Shown here in pieces: positions 18,172 to 26,487 of a DNA stretch of 57,765 bases. Within the stretch, counting starts at the first letter, position 1, and the number at the start of each line of letters is the position of its first letter. The translations under genes were made by a program, and so were the position numbers. The notes below the pieces were generated by a model. It had not been told where the DNA came from. It searched no databases and saw only the letters and a list, made by a program, of their open reading frames with translations. The DNA is taken from the NCBI GenBank assembly GCA_017436525.1, contig JAFSCX010000008.1, positions 1 to 57,765 on the forward strand, read 5' to 3'. The stretch is from Clostridia bacterium. Its GTDB lineage: Bacteria > Bacillota > Clostridia > Oscillospirales > QAKW01.

Positions 18172-18834
18172 ATGGAGTATATTTTATCACCATCCATCCT
18201 TGCGGCAGATTTTGCCCGCTTGGGCGCCGATGCCAAAGAGGCGGTAGAGGGCGGCGCAAAGTGGCTTCATATTGATATTATGGACGGCATGTTTGTGCCG
18301 AATATTTCTTTCGGTGCGCCGGTAATGAAGAGTTTGAGAAAGGTGAATGATGCCTTTTTTGATGTCCATTTGATGATCGAGCGGCCGGAGCGATATATAG
18401 ATGATTTCCTTGCTGCAGGGGCTGATTTGATTTGCATCCATCTGGAAGCCACCGAGCAGGCAGAAGCCATTGCAAAAAAGGTACATGAGGCGGGCAAGCT
18501 TTTTGCCATTGCCTTGAAGCCTGCCACCCCTGCTGAGGCGATCGCTCCCTATCTCTCTCTTTGCGATATGGTGCTGGTGATGACCGTTGAGCCGGGCTTT
18601 GGCGGCCAAAAATTCATGGCGGATATGATGCCCAAAGTTGCTGCGATCAAGGAGATGATCCGCAAGAGCGGAAAAGAGATCCATATTCAGGTGGACGGCG
18701 GGATCACATTGGAGAATCTTTCGGTTGCAACCGAAGCGGGCGCCAATGTCATTGTGGCAGGCTCCTCCGTTTTTAAGCCGGGTTTGATTGAGCAAAATGC
18801 GGCGGCTTTTATGGAAGCCTTTAAGGGTCTTTGA
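18172..18834 (+). CDS. rpe: Ribulose-phosphate 3-epimerase
   Basis: Interconverts ribulose 5-phosphate and xylulose 5-phosphate in the pentose phosphate pathway. The 220-residue TIM barrel opens with LSPSILAADFARLG and shows HIDIMDGMFVPNISFG, VHLMIERPE, TVEPGFGGQKF and the C-terminal VDGGI, with metal-binding His and Asp residues in place. ATG 18172 follows AGAGGGAAAG; an in-frame ATG six codons upstream has a poorer site. No other pentose-pathway gene is adjacent. Confidence 0.95.
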   Translation: MEYILSPSILAADFARLGADAKEAVEGGAKWLHIDIMDGMFVPNISFGAPVMKSLRKVNDAFFDVHLMIERPERYIDDFLAAGADLICIHLEATEQAEAIAKKVHEAGKLFAIALKPATPAEAIAPYLSLCDMVLVMTVEPGFGGQKFMADMMPKVAAIKEMIRKSGKEIHIQVDGGITLENLSVATEAGANVIVAGSSVFKPGLIEQNAAAFMEAFKGL

Positions 18835-18842
18835 AAAATAAC

Positions 18843-18872
18843 AAAAGGAAGGTGCATCTGCATCTTCCTTTT
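18843..18872. terminator. Bidirectional terminator between rpe and the PHP gene
   Basis: AAAAGGAAGGTGCA and TGCATCTTCCTTTT form a 14-bp stem with a two-base loop; A and T runs on both sides let it serve both convergent genes. Confidence 0.85.
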
Positions 18873-19795
18873 TATATTAAGTTCATTTGCTCTGCCCATT
18901 CAAGGATTTCTCGCTCAGGGAGCAGCCCCGAAAGATTAGGCATTCCGAGGATATTGCCGCGGCATTCCCGCCATGCGCCATGGTAATCGCTGCCGCCGCT
19001 GAAAATGAGCCCATATTTTTTGCATAGAGCGGAAAGCTCCGCTTTTTGCTGGGGGGTATGGATGGAATACCAAGCTTCCAGCCCATGAGGCTTTGCCTCC
19101 TTAATCAGATCTTCCATCATCTCATAGATGGGCTGATTATAGCCGCCCGGATGGGCGATGATGGCTTTTCCGCCCATGCTCTTGATGGCAAAGCAGACCG
19201 TCTCCGCCGAAGGGAGCAGCCGCTCCATATTGAAAAAGAACGGGCTTTTGATATTGGAAAATTCCCGCCGCATGAAGCTCTTATAATTATTGCAGGAATC
19301 GGGCTCTGTATAGCGCGCTTGATTCTCCGGATAACGATTCAGCTCCAGCCAAAAGGCGGTCCTGGGATCTTGAGATTCTTTGCCGGTAAGGGGATGGGTT
19401 GCGGAACGGAAATTTTTTCGTACAGCGGCTTCATCAAAGGTGAATCCTTGCTTGCGGTAGGTTTCGATCATCTGCTCCTCTTGAAGGGTTCTGCGCGTCT
19501 CATTGGAGATATAAGCGGTAGAGAGAAAATTCCCTGCCGCGATGGGATGAATACCATAGCCTAAAATCTCAATGAGCTGCCCTTTATATTGAGCGGTAAA
19601 TTCACAGCCGGGAAGGATCTTTCCGGAGAAGAGCCTGCGGATTTTAGGATCTTTCAGATCCTGATAAGCGGCCATGGAATTATGGTCGGTGATCGAGATC
19701 AAGGAAAGGCCGCACGCTTCGCATTTCTGAAGAAGTTCGGCAGTGGAATCCGCTCCATCTGAAGCGGAGGTATGAAGATGCAGATCAATCATCAT
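18872..19795 (-). CDS. PHP-domain phosphoesterase (TrpH/YciV-like)
   Basis: Metal-dependent phosphoesterase of 307 residues. The PHP motifs are all visible: HLHTSASDG at residues 5-13, ITDHNS, GCEFTA, AHPGGY and GSDYHG near the C-terminus. Relatives hydrolyse nucleoside 3',5'-bisphosphates or short oligonucleotides, but the substrate here is not shown by the sequence. The start overlaps the end of the upstream PLP enzyme by 11 bases and follows GAGGA; a second ATG is the next codon. The pairing with the methionine gamma-lyase-like gene gives no clear functional hint. Confidence 0.85.
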   Translation of the reverse strand: MMIDLHLHTSASDGADSTAELLQKCEACGLSLISITDHNSMAAYQDLKDPKIRRLFSGKILPGCEFTAQYKGQLIEILGYGIHPIAAGNFLSTAYISNETRRTLQEEQMIETYRKQGFTFDEAAVRKNFRSATHPLTGKESQDPRTAFWLELNRYPENQARYTEPDSCNNYKSFMRREFSNIKSPFFFNMERLLPSAETVCFAIKSMGGKAIIAHPGGYNQPIYEMMEDLIKEAKPHGLEAWYSIHTPQQKAELSALCKKYGLIFSGGSDYHGAWRECRGNILGMPNLSGLLPEREILEWAEQMNLI

Positions 19796-21017
19796 TCATT
19801 TCCTCTATGGCACGCAAAATTCCCAAGCGGCCGCTCTCAAAGGTGAGGCCGCCTTGCAGGAATACAATGTAGGGCGGTTTCATGGGCCCATCGGCCGAAA
19901 GCTCAATGGAAGCGCCCATGACAAAAGCACCTGCCGCCATCACCACGGGGGCATCATAGCCGGGCATCTCCCAAGGCGCGGGGGTTACAAAGCTATCCAC
20001 CGGAGAGCCCGATTGGATTCCTTTGCAGAAGGCCAACATCCGTTCGGGAGTCTGAAGGGTGATGGTCTGGATGATATCGTAGCGAGGGTCAGTAGGAGAG
20101 GGGGCGGTGGGGCAGCCCAGCTCTTCGCACATGGCGGCGGCATACATGGCAGTCTTTTTCGCCTGCAATACCGTATGGGGCGCCAAGAATAAGCCTTGAT
20201 AAAGCTCTCGCAATACATTTAAGGTGCAGCCGCTTTCTCGGCCGATGCCGGGAGAGGTCAGCCGGCAGGCGCATTTTTCCACCAAATCGGCTCTGCCTGC
20301 AATATATCCGCCGGTGGGAGCAAGGCCGCCGCCTGCATTTTTAATCAAAGAGCCTGCCATGAGATCGGCGCCGTAATAGGTGGGCTCATGCTCTTCGCAG
20401 AATTCGCCATAGCAATTATCGACCATGACCACCACATCTTTTCTCAAGCTATGGGTAAATTCTGCAACCTTTCCGATTTCCTCGGAGGAGAGGGTGGGGC
20501 GATCTTGATAGCCCTTGGATTTTTGCAAAAAGACCATGCGAACGGCAGGATCCTTCAAGGCTTCTTCCAGAGCGTTATAATCGATCGCACCATCCTTGAG
20601 ATCCAATTGACGGTAGCCGATGCCGAATTCTTTCAAGGAGCCCTCACCGGTATTTTCTCCCAAGCCGATCACCTCGTCCAAGGTATCATAGGGCTTGCCG
20701 GTAACAGAAAGCATGATATCATTGGTGCGCAGCACTCCGAAAAGAGCCACATTAAGGGTATGGGTGCCGGAAATGAATTGGGGGCGTACCAAGCAATCCT
20801 CTGCCTCAAGGGCATGGGCAAAGACCTTATCTAAGGTATCCCGCCCACGGTCGCCGTAGCCATAGCCGGTGGAGCCTGCGAAATGGCTCTCGCTTACGCG
20901 CTCCTCGCGGAATGCATTCAGCACGCGCTCGGTTGTCGAGAATGCGATCTGCTCCGCTTGCTCGATGGCGGGGGCGATGCGCTCCATTGCTTTTTGGTCT
21001 GCTGCTTTAATATTCAA
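19785..21017 (-). CDS. PLP-dependent methionine gamma-lyase-family protein (YnbB/aluminium-resistance type)
   Basis: Fold-type I pyridoxal-phosphate enzyme of 410 residues. The lysine that should hold PLP is in GSLIKNAGGGLAP, and VDNCYGEF carries the cofactor-binding aspartate. The family is annotated as 'aluminium resistance protein' or methionine gamma-lyase, but its physiological reaction is not established. The start is TTG 21017, nine bases after AAAGGAG; the longer frame (to 21056) would overlap the -10 box and start before the predicted transcript, so it is rejected. Co-transcribed with the PHP gene. Confidence 0.85.
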   Translation of the reverse strand: MNIKAADQKAMERIAPAIEQAEQIAFSTTERVLNAFREERVSESHFAGSTGYGYGDRGRDTLDKVFAHALEAEDCLVRPQFISGTHTLNVALFGVLRTNDIMLSVTGKPYDTLDEVIGLGENTGEGSLKEFGIGYRQLDLKDGAIDYNALEEALKDPAVRMVFLQKSKGYQDRPTLSSEEIGKVAEFTHSLRKDVVVMVDNCYGEFCEEHEPTYYGADLMAGSLIKNAGGGLAPTGGYIAGRADLVEKCACRLTSPGIGRESGCTLNVLRELYQGLFLAPHTVLQAKKTAMYAAAMCEELGCPTAPSPTDPRYDIIQTITLQTPERMLAFCKGIQSGSPVDSFVTPAPWEMPGYDAPVVMAAGAFVMGASIELSADGPMKPPYIVFLQGGLTFESGRLGILRAIEEMNDD

Positions 21018-21047
21018 TGCGGTATTCTCCTTTAATGATTTGGTATA

Positions 21048-21076
21048 ATTATACACCTATCCCTAAAAAAGGTCAA
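21048..21076 (-). promoter_or_regulatory. Promoter of the PLP-enzyme/PHP operon
   Basis: On the minus strand TTGACC (21076-21071), 17-base spacer, TATAAT (21053-21048). The palindrome GGTGTATAATTATACC overlaps the -10 box and could bind a regulator. Confidence 0.75.
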
Positions 21077-21153
21077 TAAAAGCCTTTCTTTTTTTGAAAG
21101 AATGTGATACACTTTAGAAAGAAACATTAGAATTAAATCAAGGAGATAAAAAA

Positions 21154-22557
21154 ATGAAATTTTTAGCATTTGATTTCGGCGCTTCCAGCGGCCGTGCCAT
21201 GGCCGCCACTTTGAAAGACGGAAAGATCAAAATGGAAGAGATTCATCGCTTTTCCAACGACCCTGTATTGGTGGGGGATACCTTTTATTGGGATGTATAT
21301 CGCCTTTTCTATGAAATTAAGCAGGGTTTGATGAAGGCAGGAAAAGTAGATTGCGTGGGCATTGATACCTGGGGCGTGGATTTCGGCCTTTTGGATGAGA
21401 GCGGCCGCTTGATCAGCACCCCGCGGCAATATCGGGATACTGCTTATGCAAAGGTAGGCCCCGGATTCTTTAATGTGATCCCCGAGAAGGAAATCTATGA
21501 GCGGACGGGCGTGCCCTATCTGCCCTTTAATACCCTCTATCAGCTTTATACATTGAAGGAGCAGCAGCCTTGGATGCTCAAGAGCGCTAAAAAGCTTTTG
21601 ATGATGCCGGATCTTTTCGGCTATTTCCTGACCGGCGTTGAAAACGGCGATTATTCCATGGCCTCTACTTCCTCTTTGATGAATATCCGCACCAAGGATT
21701 GGGATGAGACCCTTCTTTCCGCCTTGGGGCTGGAGAAGAGCATCTTCCCCAAAATCCATTATGCCGGCACTGTCTTGGGCGAGATTACGCCTGCTCTCTG
21801 CGAGGAGCTGATGATTGAGCCTGCCAAAGTGGTATCGGTAGGCTGCCATGATACGGCAAGCGCTGTCTTGGCGGTGCCTGCCAAAGCAGGGGAGGAGACC
21901 GCCTTTATCAGCTGCGGGACCTGGAGCCTGCTGGGTTGCGAGATGGAGGAGGCCATCACCAATGACGAGGCGAGAGAGGCGCGGCTTTCCAATGAGGGCG
22001 GTGCTTATGGAAATGTCCGCTTCCTGCGGAATATCATGGGCCTTTGGCTGATTCAGGAGACCAAGCGCTATTTCAAGAAAAAAGGCAAGGATTATTCCTT
22101 TGAGGATTTGAAGAATATGGCCTTGGAGAGCACCTGCCCTTCCATCATCGATGTGGATGATGAGCGGCTTTCCCCTCCGGGTAATATGCCTGCGCGGGTG
22201 AAGGCGATTTGCGAAGAGACCCATCAGCCCATCCCCGAGACCGATGGAGATGTGATGCGGGTCATCTATTATAGCCTTGCTCAAAAATATAAAGAGGCAG
22301 TTTCCCATCTTGCTAAGGTTACCGGCAAGAAATTCGATTGCCTGCGGATGGTAGGCGGCGGCATCAAGGATACCCTCCTTTGCCAGCTTTCTGCCGATGC
22401 AACAGGCCTTCCCGTTTATGCAGGCCCTGTCGAGGCAACGGTTCTTGGAAACCTCTCTGCTCAGATGATCGCCATGGGTGCGGTAAAGGATGTGGAAGAG
22501 GCAAGAAAAATCATTGCAGATTCTTTCCCCATGGAAACCTATTTGCCCAGAAACTAA
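21154..22557 (+). CDS. rhaB: Rhamnulokinase
   Basis: FGGY-family kinase of 467 residues that phosphorylates L-rhamnulose. The N-terminus FLAFDFGASSGRAM, the GIDTWGVDFGLLD segment and YRLFYEIKQGL match RhaB; SCGTWSLLG and GGGIKDTLLCQ complete the ATP site. L-fuculokinase is a less likely alternative. ATG 21154 follows AAGGAGAT. It is an orphan: no isomerase, aldolase or transporter for rhamnose is adjacent, although a LacI regulator and MFS transporter lie 1.2 kb downstream. An extended -10 (TGATACACT, 21105-21114) may drive it. Confidence 0.9.
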   Translation: MKFLAFDFGASSGRAMAATLKDGKIKMEEIHRFSNDPVLVGDTFYWDVYRLFYEIKQGLMKAGKVDCVGIDTWGVDFGLLDESGRLISTPRQYRDTAYAKVGPGFFNVIPEKEIYERTGVPYLPFNTLYQLYTLKEQQPWMLKSAKKLLMMPDLFGYFLTGVENGDYSMASTSSLMNIRTKDWDETLLSALGLEKSIFPKIHYAGTVLGEITPALCEELMIEPAKVVSVGCHDTASAVLAVPAKAGEETAFISCGTWSLLGCEMEEAITNDEAREARLSNEGGAYGNVRFLRNIMGLWLIQETKRYFKKKGKDYSFEDLKNMALESTCPSIIDVDDERLSPPGNMPARVKAICEETHQPIPETDGDVMRVIYYSLAQKYKEAVSHLAKVTGKKFDCLRMVGGGIKDTLLCQLSADATGLPVYAGPVEATVLGNLSAQMIAMGAVKDVEEARKIIADSFPMETYLPRN

Positions 22558-22562
22558 ATCAA

Positions 22563-22897
22563 AAAGGCTGCATAGGGAGACTTTCAGCGTGTCAAAAAAC
22601 TCCTGCGGAGGTTTTTGACACGCTGGGAGACTCTCAAAAAAGAGTGCAGATTTCGTCGATCTGTTCTCGTCGGCGTACATAGGTACGGTAGAGAGCAGAT
22701 CGGCGGAAAGCAGAAAATTTTAATCAAAATCCGCATCATCATGCGGATTTTTTTTGTAATAAGAAAGCAAGAAAAAAGAGTGGGCTTTCTTTTCTCTTGC
22801 TAATTTATAGAATCGGAAGAATTCTTTAGTTCTCTTATTTTCTGCGGTCTGTGCCTTTTTTGACAGTCTGAAAGGCTGCATACGCAGCCTTTTTTTG
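22563..22897. repeat. Dispersed hairpin element copy 2, inserted in the rhaB terminator
   Basis: The 12-mer AAAGGCTGCATA occurs at 22563-22574 and again at 22871-22882, bracketing 296 bp that match copies 1 and 3. Removing the element and one 12-mer restores a simple terminator (AAAGGCTGC-loop-GCAGCCTTT plus seven Ts) directly after rhaB. Inside, from the left, are a 39-bp palindrome (22586-22624), GAGACTCTCAAAAAAG (22627 on) that is mirrored imperfectly by the right end (CTTTTTTGACAGTCTG), and several stem-loops. It lacks the roughly 100-bp extra hairpin module seen in copies 1 and 3. Confidence 0.85.
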
Positions 22898-22902
22898 ATG
22901 GC

Positions 22903-23595
22903 TCAATCCATCTCCGCCAGCAGCAATTGAAGCTCATTTTGAAGGCTGGATGCAAAAGGGCGGCCATCCTTTGAGGAGAGCGAGAGCGTATCAAGGCAAT
23001 CCAGCGCAATGGCTTTTATAAATAGAAGATACCTCAGATTCATATCCCATTCATATACCGCTTGGTGATAGCCAAATAATCCAAAGGTCTTGATCACTTG
23101 GGTGCAGGCTTTGGCCACTGCATAGCAGAGGGCTTTATAGGAAAGGGAAAAGGTATAATGAAGGGTTTGATCCCGCAGCAGGGTGATCTGCAAGGTGATG
23201 GGAAATTCCGTCTCATAGGTGGGCGGGCGGATGATGGTCCAGAGGCTTTTTGCCCCTTCCTCGCTCCATTCAAAAGAGCCTTTGATGGGGATCTCTTCAA
23301 AGCCGTAGGGGAGCGGCTCATCAGAAAGCCGGTCCACAATCCGATCTACTACCAAGAGCTCTCCTTTTTTCTCCCGAATTCCATAGTAATAATGGAGATC
23401 ATCGGCATGAATGGGATCCCGCTGGCGAGGATAGAGATAATAAAGCAGCCGCAACAGTTGCTGAATGGAGCTTCCTTCTACCGTACTGATCGAAAAATAA
23501 AGGCTTGTATCTCCAATATTCAGATAGATATCCTCCCATCCGCAGCCGTAGGGAACAATGCGGATGCTTGGCAAAACCAATGTGCTTTTTTTCAT
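22903..23595 (-). CDS. Hypothetical protein
   Basis: A 230-residue protein I do not recognise. It begins MKKSTLVLPSIRIVPYGCGW and has no signal peptide, membrane helix or zinc motif. Aromatic residues (Tyr, Trp, Phe) are abundant, in a beta-rich N-terminal half followed by a helical C-terminal third. ATG 23595 is seven bases after GAGGTG, and the gene ends just before the restored rhaB terminator. It is divergent from the LacI-type gene, with about 130 bp between them, so joint regulation is possible. Confidence 0.7.
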   Translation of the reverse strand: MKKSTLVLPSIRIVPYGCGWEDIYLNIGDTSLYFSISTVEGSSIQQLLRLLYYLYPRQRDPIHADDLHYYYGIREKKGELLVVDRIVDRLSDEPLPYGFEEIPIKGSFEWSEEGAKSLWTIIRPPTYETEFPITLQITLLRDQTLHYTFSLSYKALCYAVAKACTQVIKTFGLFGYHQAVYEWDMNLRYLLFIKAIALDCLDTLSLSSKDGRPFASSLQNELQLLLAEMD

Positions 23596-23673
23596 AGTGC
23601 TTCACCTCAATGAAAAGGATATCAGAATCGAAGTCCTATAAACAGTACTCTCTACGAAACATTTTCGCTACTC

Positions 23674-23702
23674 TTGAATTCTCTGAATATTGATTGTATA
23701 AT
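23674..23702 (+). promoter_or_regulatory. Promoter of the LacI-type regulator/MFS operon
   Basis: TTGAAT (23674-23679), 17-base spacer, TATAAT (23697-23702), with the start codon 25 bases further on. Confidence 0.75.
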
Positions 23703-23726
23703 GAGGGGCGATAAAGGGGGGATGGT

Positions 23727-24710
23727 ATGACACTCAAGCATATTGCTGAATTGGCGGGGGTATCGGTTCCCACTGTATCCAAAGCTTTTTCAGGAAGCAA
23801 GGAGATCAGTGAAGAGACCCGCCGGAAAATCTTTGAGATCGCCCGTGAAAAAGGGTGTTTTGATAAGTATAATAAGAATAAGTATAATAAAATGGTTATC
23901 GCTGTCATCTGCCCTGAGATCATCAGCGATTATTATGCGACCATTCTGCGGCTTTTGGAGGAGGAAATTGCAAAAAATGCAGGGTTGATGATCATCTCTT
24001 GCACCAATTTCTCCCCCTCCAAAGAGGAAGAGTTTTTTAATTATTATTCTTCTTATTGCAGAGCGGATGGGATATTGTTGATCAACAATCGTAAAGAGAT
24101 CAAAAATGCTCATATGATTCCCGCGGTTTCCCTCTCGCCTTCTGTGAATTCTCCCAATATCGATACCATTGAGATCGATCCTACTGATGCAGTAGGAGAA
24201 GCAATCCGGCATCTCAAGGCTTTCGGCCATACTAAAATCGGCTATGCCGGAGAGCCTCTTACTCTTGGGGCGGAGCAGCGATTTCGCGCCGCTATGGAAA
24301 GGGCCGGCCTTTTGGTGGAGGAAGAATTGGTATGCACCGGCAATCAGCGCTTTGAAGAAGCGGGGATTGAGATTGTAGAGCAATGGATGAAGAGGGGAAA
24401 TTGGCCCACTGCTATATTGGCGGCTTATGATTATATTGCCATCGGTATCATAAAAGGATTTCGCAATCATGGCCTTCGGGTACCGGAGGATATTTCGGTG
24501 GTGGGAATGAATGATATCAGCATTATTCCCTATTTGGACCCGCCTTTGAGTACGGTGAAGAGTTTTTCCGAAGAAGCCTGCCGCGCAGCGGTGGAGCTAC
24601 TGATGAGAAAAATCAAAAATCCTTATTATGTGAATCATGAGCAGATTCTCTTTAAGGGAGAGTTTGTTGCCCGTGGGTCGGTTGCCCCGAGAAAGGATGT
24701 TAAACGATGA
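23727..24710 (+). CDS. LacI-family transcriptional regulator
   Basis: DNA-binding repressor or activator of 327 residues. The N-terminal helix-turn-helix and hinge read MTLKHIAELAGVSVPTVSKAFSG...RRKIFEIAREKG, followed after a short Asn/Lys-rich linker (NKNKYNK) by a periplasmic-binding-protein-like sensor domain with GHTKIGYAG and the dimer motif VPEDISVVGMND. The ligand is probably a sugar, to judge from the family and the co-transcribed transporter. ATG 23727 follows AAAGGGGG. Its stop overlaps the MFS start as ATGA. Confidence 0.9.
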   Translation: MTLKHIAELAGVSVPTVSKAFSGSKEISEETRRKIFEIAREKGCFDKYNKNKYNKMVIAVICPEIISDYYATILRLLEEEIAKNAGLMIISCTNFSPSKEEEFFNYYSSYCRADGILLINNRKEIKNAHMIPAVSLSPSVNSPNIDTIEIDPTDAVGEAIRHLKAFGHTKIGYAGEPLTLGAEQRFRAAMERAGLLVEEELVCTGNQRFEEAGIEIVEQWMKRGNWPTAILAAYDYIAIGIIKGFRNHGLRVPEDISVVGMNDISIIPYLDPPLSTVKSFSEEACRAAVELLMRKIKNPYYVNHEQILFKGEFVARGSVAPRKDVKR

Positions 24711-25954
24711 AAGACCCTATTAAAAGAAGCCAGTTGATGTATATTTTAGAGGCAGGCCTTGAATATCTGATCTCTATTTTGGTGGCAGGCGCTTATCTTG
24801 CCAAGCTTACTGCCTCCATCGGCATCTCCGATGAGATTACGGGTATTCTCTCCTCGGTCATTGCCTTGGGCCATCTTTTTCAGCTTGGCTCGATCTTTAT
24901 AAGGCCGAAGCGTTCCAAAAGTTTCGTAGTTATATTCAGCGTGATCAATCAGCTTTTATTTATGGCCTTGTATCTCATTCCGGGGATCTCTATTCCGAAG
25001 GAAATCAAGAGCGCCTTATTTGTAGTGGTGATTCTGAGCGCCTATATTCTTTATAATCTGGCGCATCCGAAGAAGATCAACTGGCTGATGTCGCTGGTAG
25101 ATGATAAGATTCGCGGAAGATTTACCTCTATTAAGGAAATCGTTTCCTTGGTGATGGGCATTGTCTTTACAATGGCCATGGGTGCGGTGATCGATCATTT
25201 TGAAGCAAAAGGCGAGGTGCAGATGGCTTTCATCCTTTGCGCGATCACCATCTTTGCCATCACCGTATTGCATACCCTTACCATGCTGCTTTCGGTGGAA
25301 AAAGAGCAGTCTGCTCCCGCTAAAAAGGGCAGTGCCGTCTTTGCAGTCTTAAAAGATAAGAATATTTTGAAAATTGCACTTATTTTTGCACTCTACTATG
25401 CCTCTACTCATAGCGCTGTCCCCTTCTATGGTACTTATCAGACCAAAGAGCTGGGCTTTTCCATGTTCTTTATTTCCCTGCTGAGCTTCCTCGGCAGCGG
25501 GGTGCGGATTGCCTTCAGCTTCTTATTGGGAAATTTTGCCGATAAGCGCAGCTTTTCGGTGATGCTGCGGCTTTGCATGGCTTTTCTCGGCGCGGCATAT
25601 TTTTTCAATATTTTTGCCACTCCTGCCAACGGAAAGCTGATGTTTACCATCTATACCATCTTGCAAGGAGTTGCTATGGCCGGCTGTAACAGTGCGCTGA
25701 TCAATCTGGTCTATGATTATGTTGAGGTGGAGCGCCGTGCCGATGCCATCGCCGTAACCCAAGCGGTATCCGGCGTGGTAGGCTTTATGACTACCCTTGC
25801 TATCAGCCCGCTGATCTCCTTGATTCAAAAACAGGGCGGCCTCTTCGGGATGAACTTTTATGCGCAGCAGGCGGCTTCTTTTATCGCTTTCGCCTTCTGC
25901 GGAGCAACCATTCTTTATATTACTGCGGCCTTCGGAAGAAAGGCAAAGAAATAA
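24707..25954 (+). CDS. Major facilitator superfamily transporter
   Basis: Membrane transporter of 415 residues with about 12 hydrophobic segments. The loop between helices 2 and 3 is not canonical, but DDKIRGRFTSIKEI before helix 5 and LLGNFADKRSF near the middle fit the MFS fold. Translational coupling to the LacI-type regulator (ATGA overlap) suggests it exports or imports the regulator's ligand, probably a sugar or related compound. The substrate cannot be read from sequence. Confidence 0.85.
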   Translation: MKDPIKRSQLMYILEAGLEYLISILVAGAYLAKLTASIGISDEITGILSSVIALGHLFQLGSIFIRPKRSKSFVVIFSVINQLLFMALYLIPGISIPKEIKSALFVVVILSAYILYNLAHPKKINWLMSLVDDKIRGRFTSIKEIVSLVMGIVFTMAMGAVIDHFEAKGEVQMAFILCAITIFAITVLHTLTMLLSVEKEQSAPAKKGSAVFAVLKDKNILKIALIFALYYASTHSAVPFYGTYQTKELGFSMFFISLLSFLGSGVRIAFSFLLGNFADKRSFSVMLRLCMAFLGAAYFFNIFATPANGKLMFTIYTILQGVAMAGCNSALINLVYDYVEVERRADAIAVTQAVSGVVGFMTTLAISPLISLIQKQGGLFGMNFYAQQAASFIAFAFCGATILYITAAFGRKAKK

Positions 25955-25989
25955 AAAATAAGCACACCGATCGGTGTGCTTATTTTTTT
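25955..25989 (+). terminator. Terminator after the MFS gene
   Basis: AAGCACACCGA/TCGGTGTGCTT perfect palindromic stem flanked by A and T runs, directly after the stop codon. Confidence 0.9.
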
Positions 25990-26054
25990 GGTATGGGCTG
26001 CAAAAAAGATATTTTTGCCATTTTGTGTATGAATTCGAATGCATACATAATCGT

Positions 26055-26236
26055 TTATTTATAGTGTTATTCCGTCTTCGACGGAGTGATATTACTCGCT
26101 TTGCTCGTAGTGATATTGCTTCACTTCGCTCCGCAGTGATATTATATTCGCCCTTAACGCGCGTAGCGCATATCACTTGCGAAGCAAATATCACGCACTG
26201 AAGGTGCATATAACTCGCCGTAAGGCGAATATAACT
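26055..26236. repeat. Palindromic array of short hairpins with GTGATATT spacers
   Basis: Small hairpins (for example CCGTC-TTCG-ACGG, CTCGCTTTGCTCG, GCGCGTAGCGC, TTGCGAAGCAA, CTCGCCGTAAGGCGA) alternate with AGTGATATT on the left half and with its reverse complement-like AATATCAC/ATATAACT on the right half, so the whole block folds as one large inverted repeat centred near 26150. No gene is present. Blocks of this style are scattered in other Clostridia genomes, by my recollection of their spurious translations. Confidence 0.75.
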
Positions 26237-26237
26237 G

Positions 26238-26269
26238 AAAAAAGCACTTGCAATAGCAAGTGCTTTTTT
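26238..26269. terminator. Terminator downstream of tRNA-Gln
   Basis: AAAAAAGCACTTGC/GCAAGTGCTTTTTT, a 14-bp stem with a 4-base loop, two bases from the tRNA 3' end. It is symmetric and can act on either strand. Confidence 0.9.
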
Positions 26270-26270
26270 C

Positions 26271-26347
26271 TGGCTGGGATAGCAGGACTCGAACCTGCGG
26301 AATGACGGAGTCAGAATCCGTTGCCTTACCAACTTGGCTATATCCCA
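26271..26347 (-). tRNA. tRNA-Gln (anticodon CUG)
   Basis: The minus strand folds as a standard cloverleaf: acceptor TGGGATA/TATCCCA, D-stem GCC/GGC, anticodon stem ACGGA/TCCGT with loop TTCTGAC (anticodon CTG), T-arm GCAGG-TTCGAGT-CCTGC. Discriminator G and an encoded CCA end (26273-26271) are present. It stands alone, not in a tRNA cluster, and reads CAG codons; a UUG isoacceptor should exist elsewhere. Confidence 0.95.
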
Positions 26348-26427
26348 ACGACGAATAGCATTATAACAGATGAATTCTGATTTGTAAAGTAAAATTTACG
26401 ATAATTTTGAATTATTTTTCTCTAGAA

Positions 26428-26456
26428 TTGACAGAATGGTATCGAGCAGGTATAAT
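26428..26456 (+). promoter_or_regulatory. Consensus promoter of the NAGPA-domain gene
   Basis: Perfect TTGACA (26428-26433), 17-base spacer, perfect TATAAT (26451-26456), giving a leader of about 25 bases. Confidence 0.85.
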
Positions 26457-26487
26457 TCTATTAAATATAGGAAAGGGAATTTTTTCA

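Noticed and set aside
25523..26332. Minus-strand frame across the palindromic array (repeated SEAISLRAKR-like peptide)
   Set aside because: It is the translation of the hairpin array and runs into the MFS gene and the tRNA on the wrong strand.
26407..26487. Longer N-terminus for the NAGPA protein
   Set aside because: The extension would start upstream of the consensus promoter, so ATG 26488 is used.
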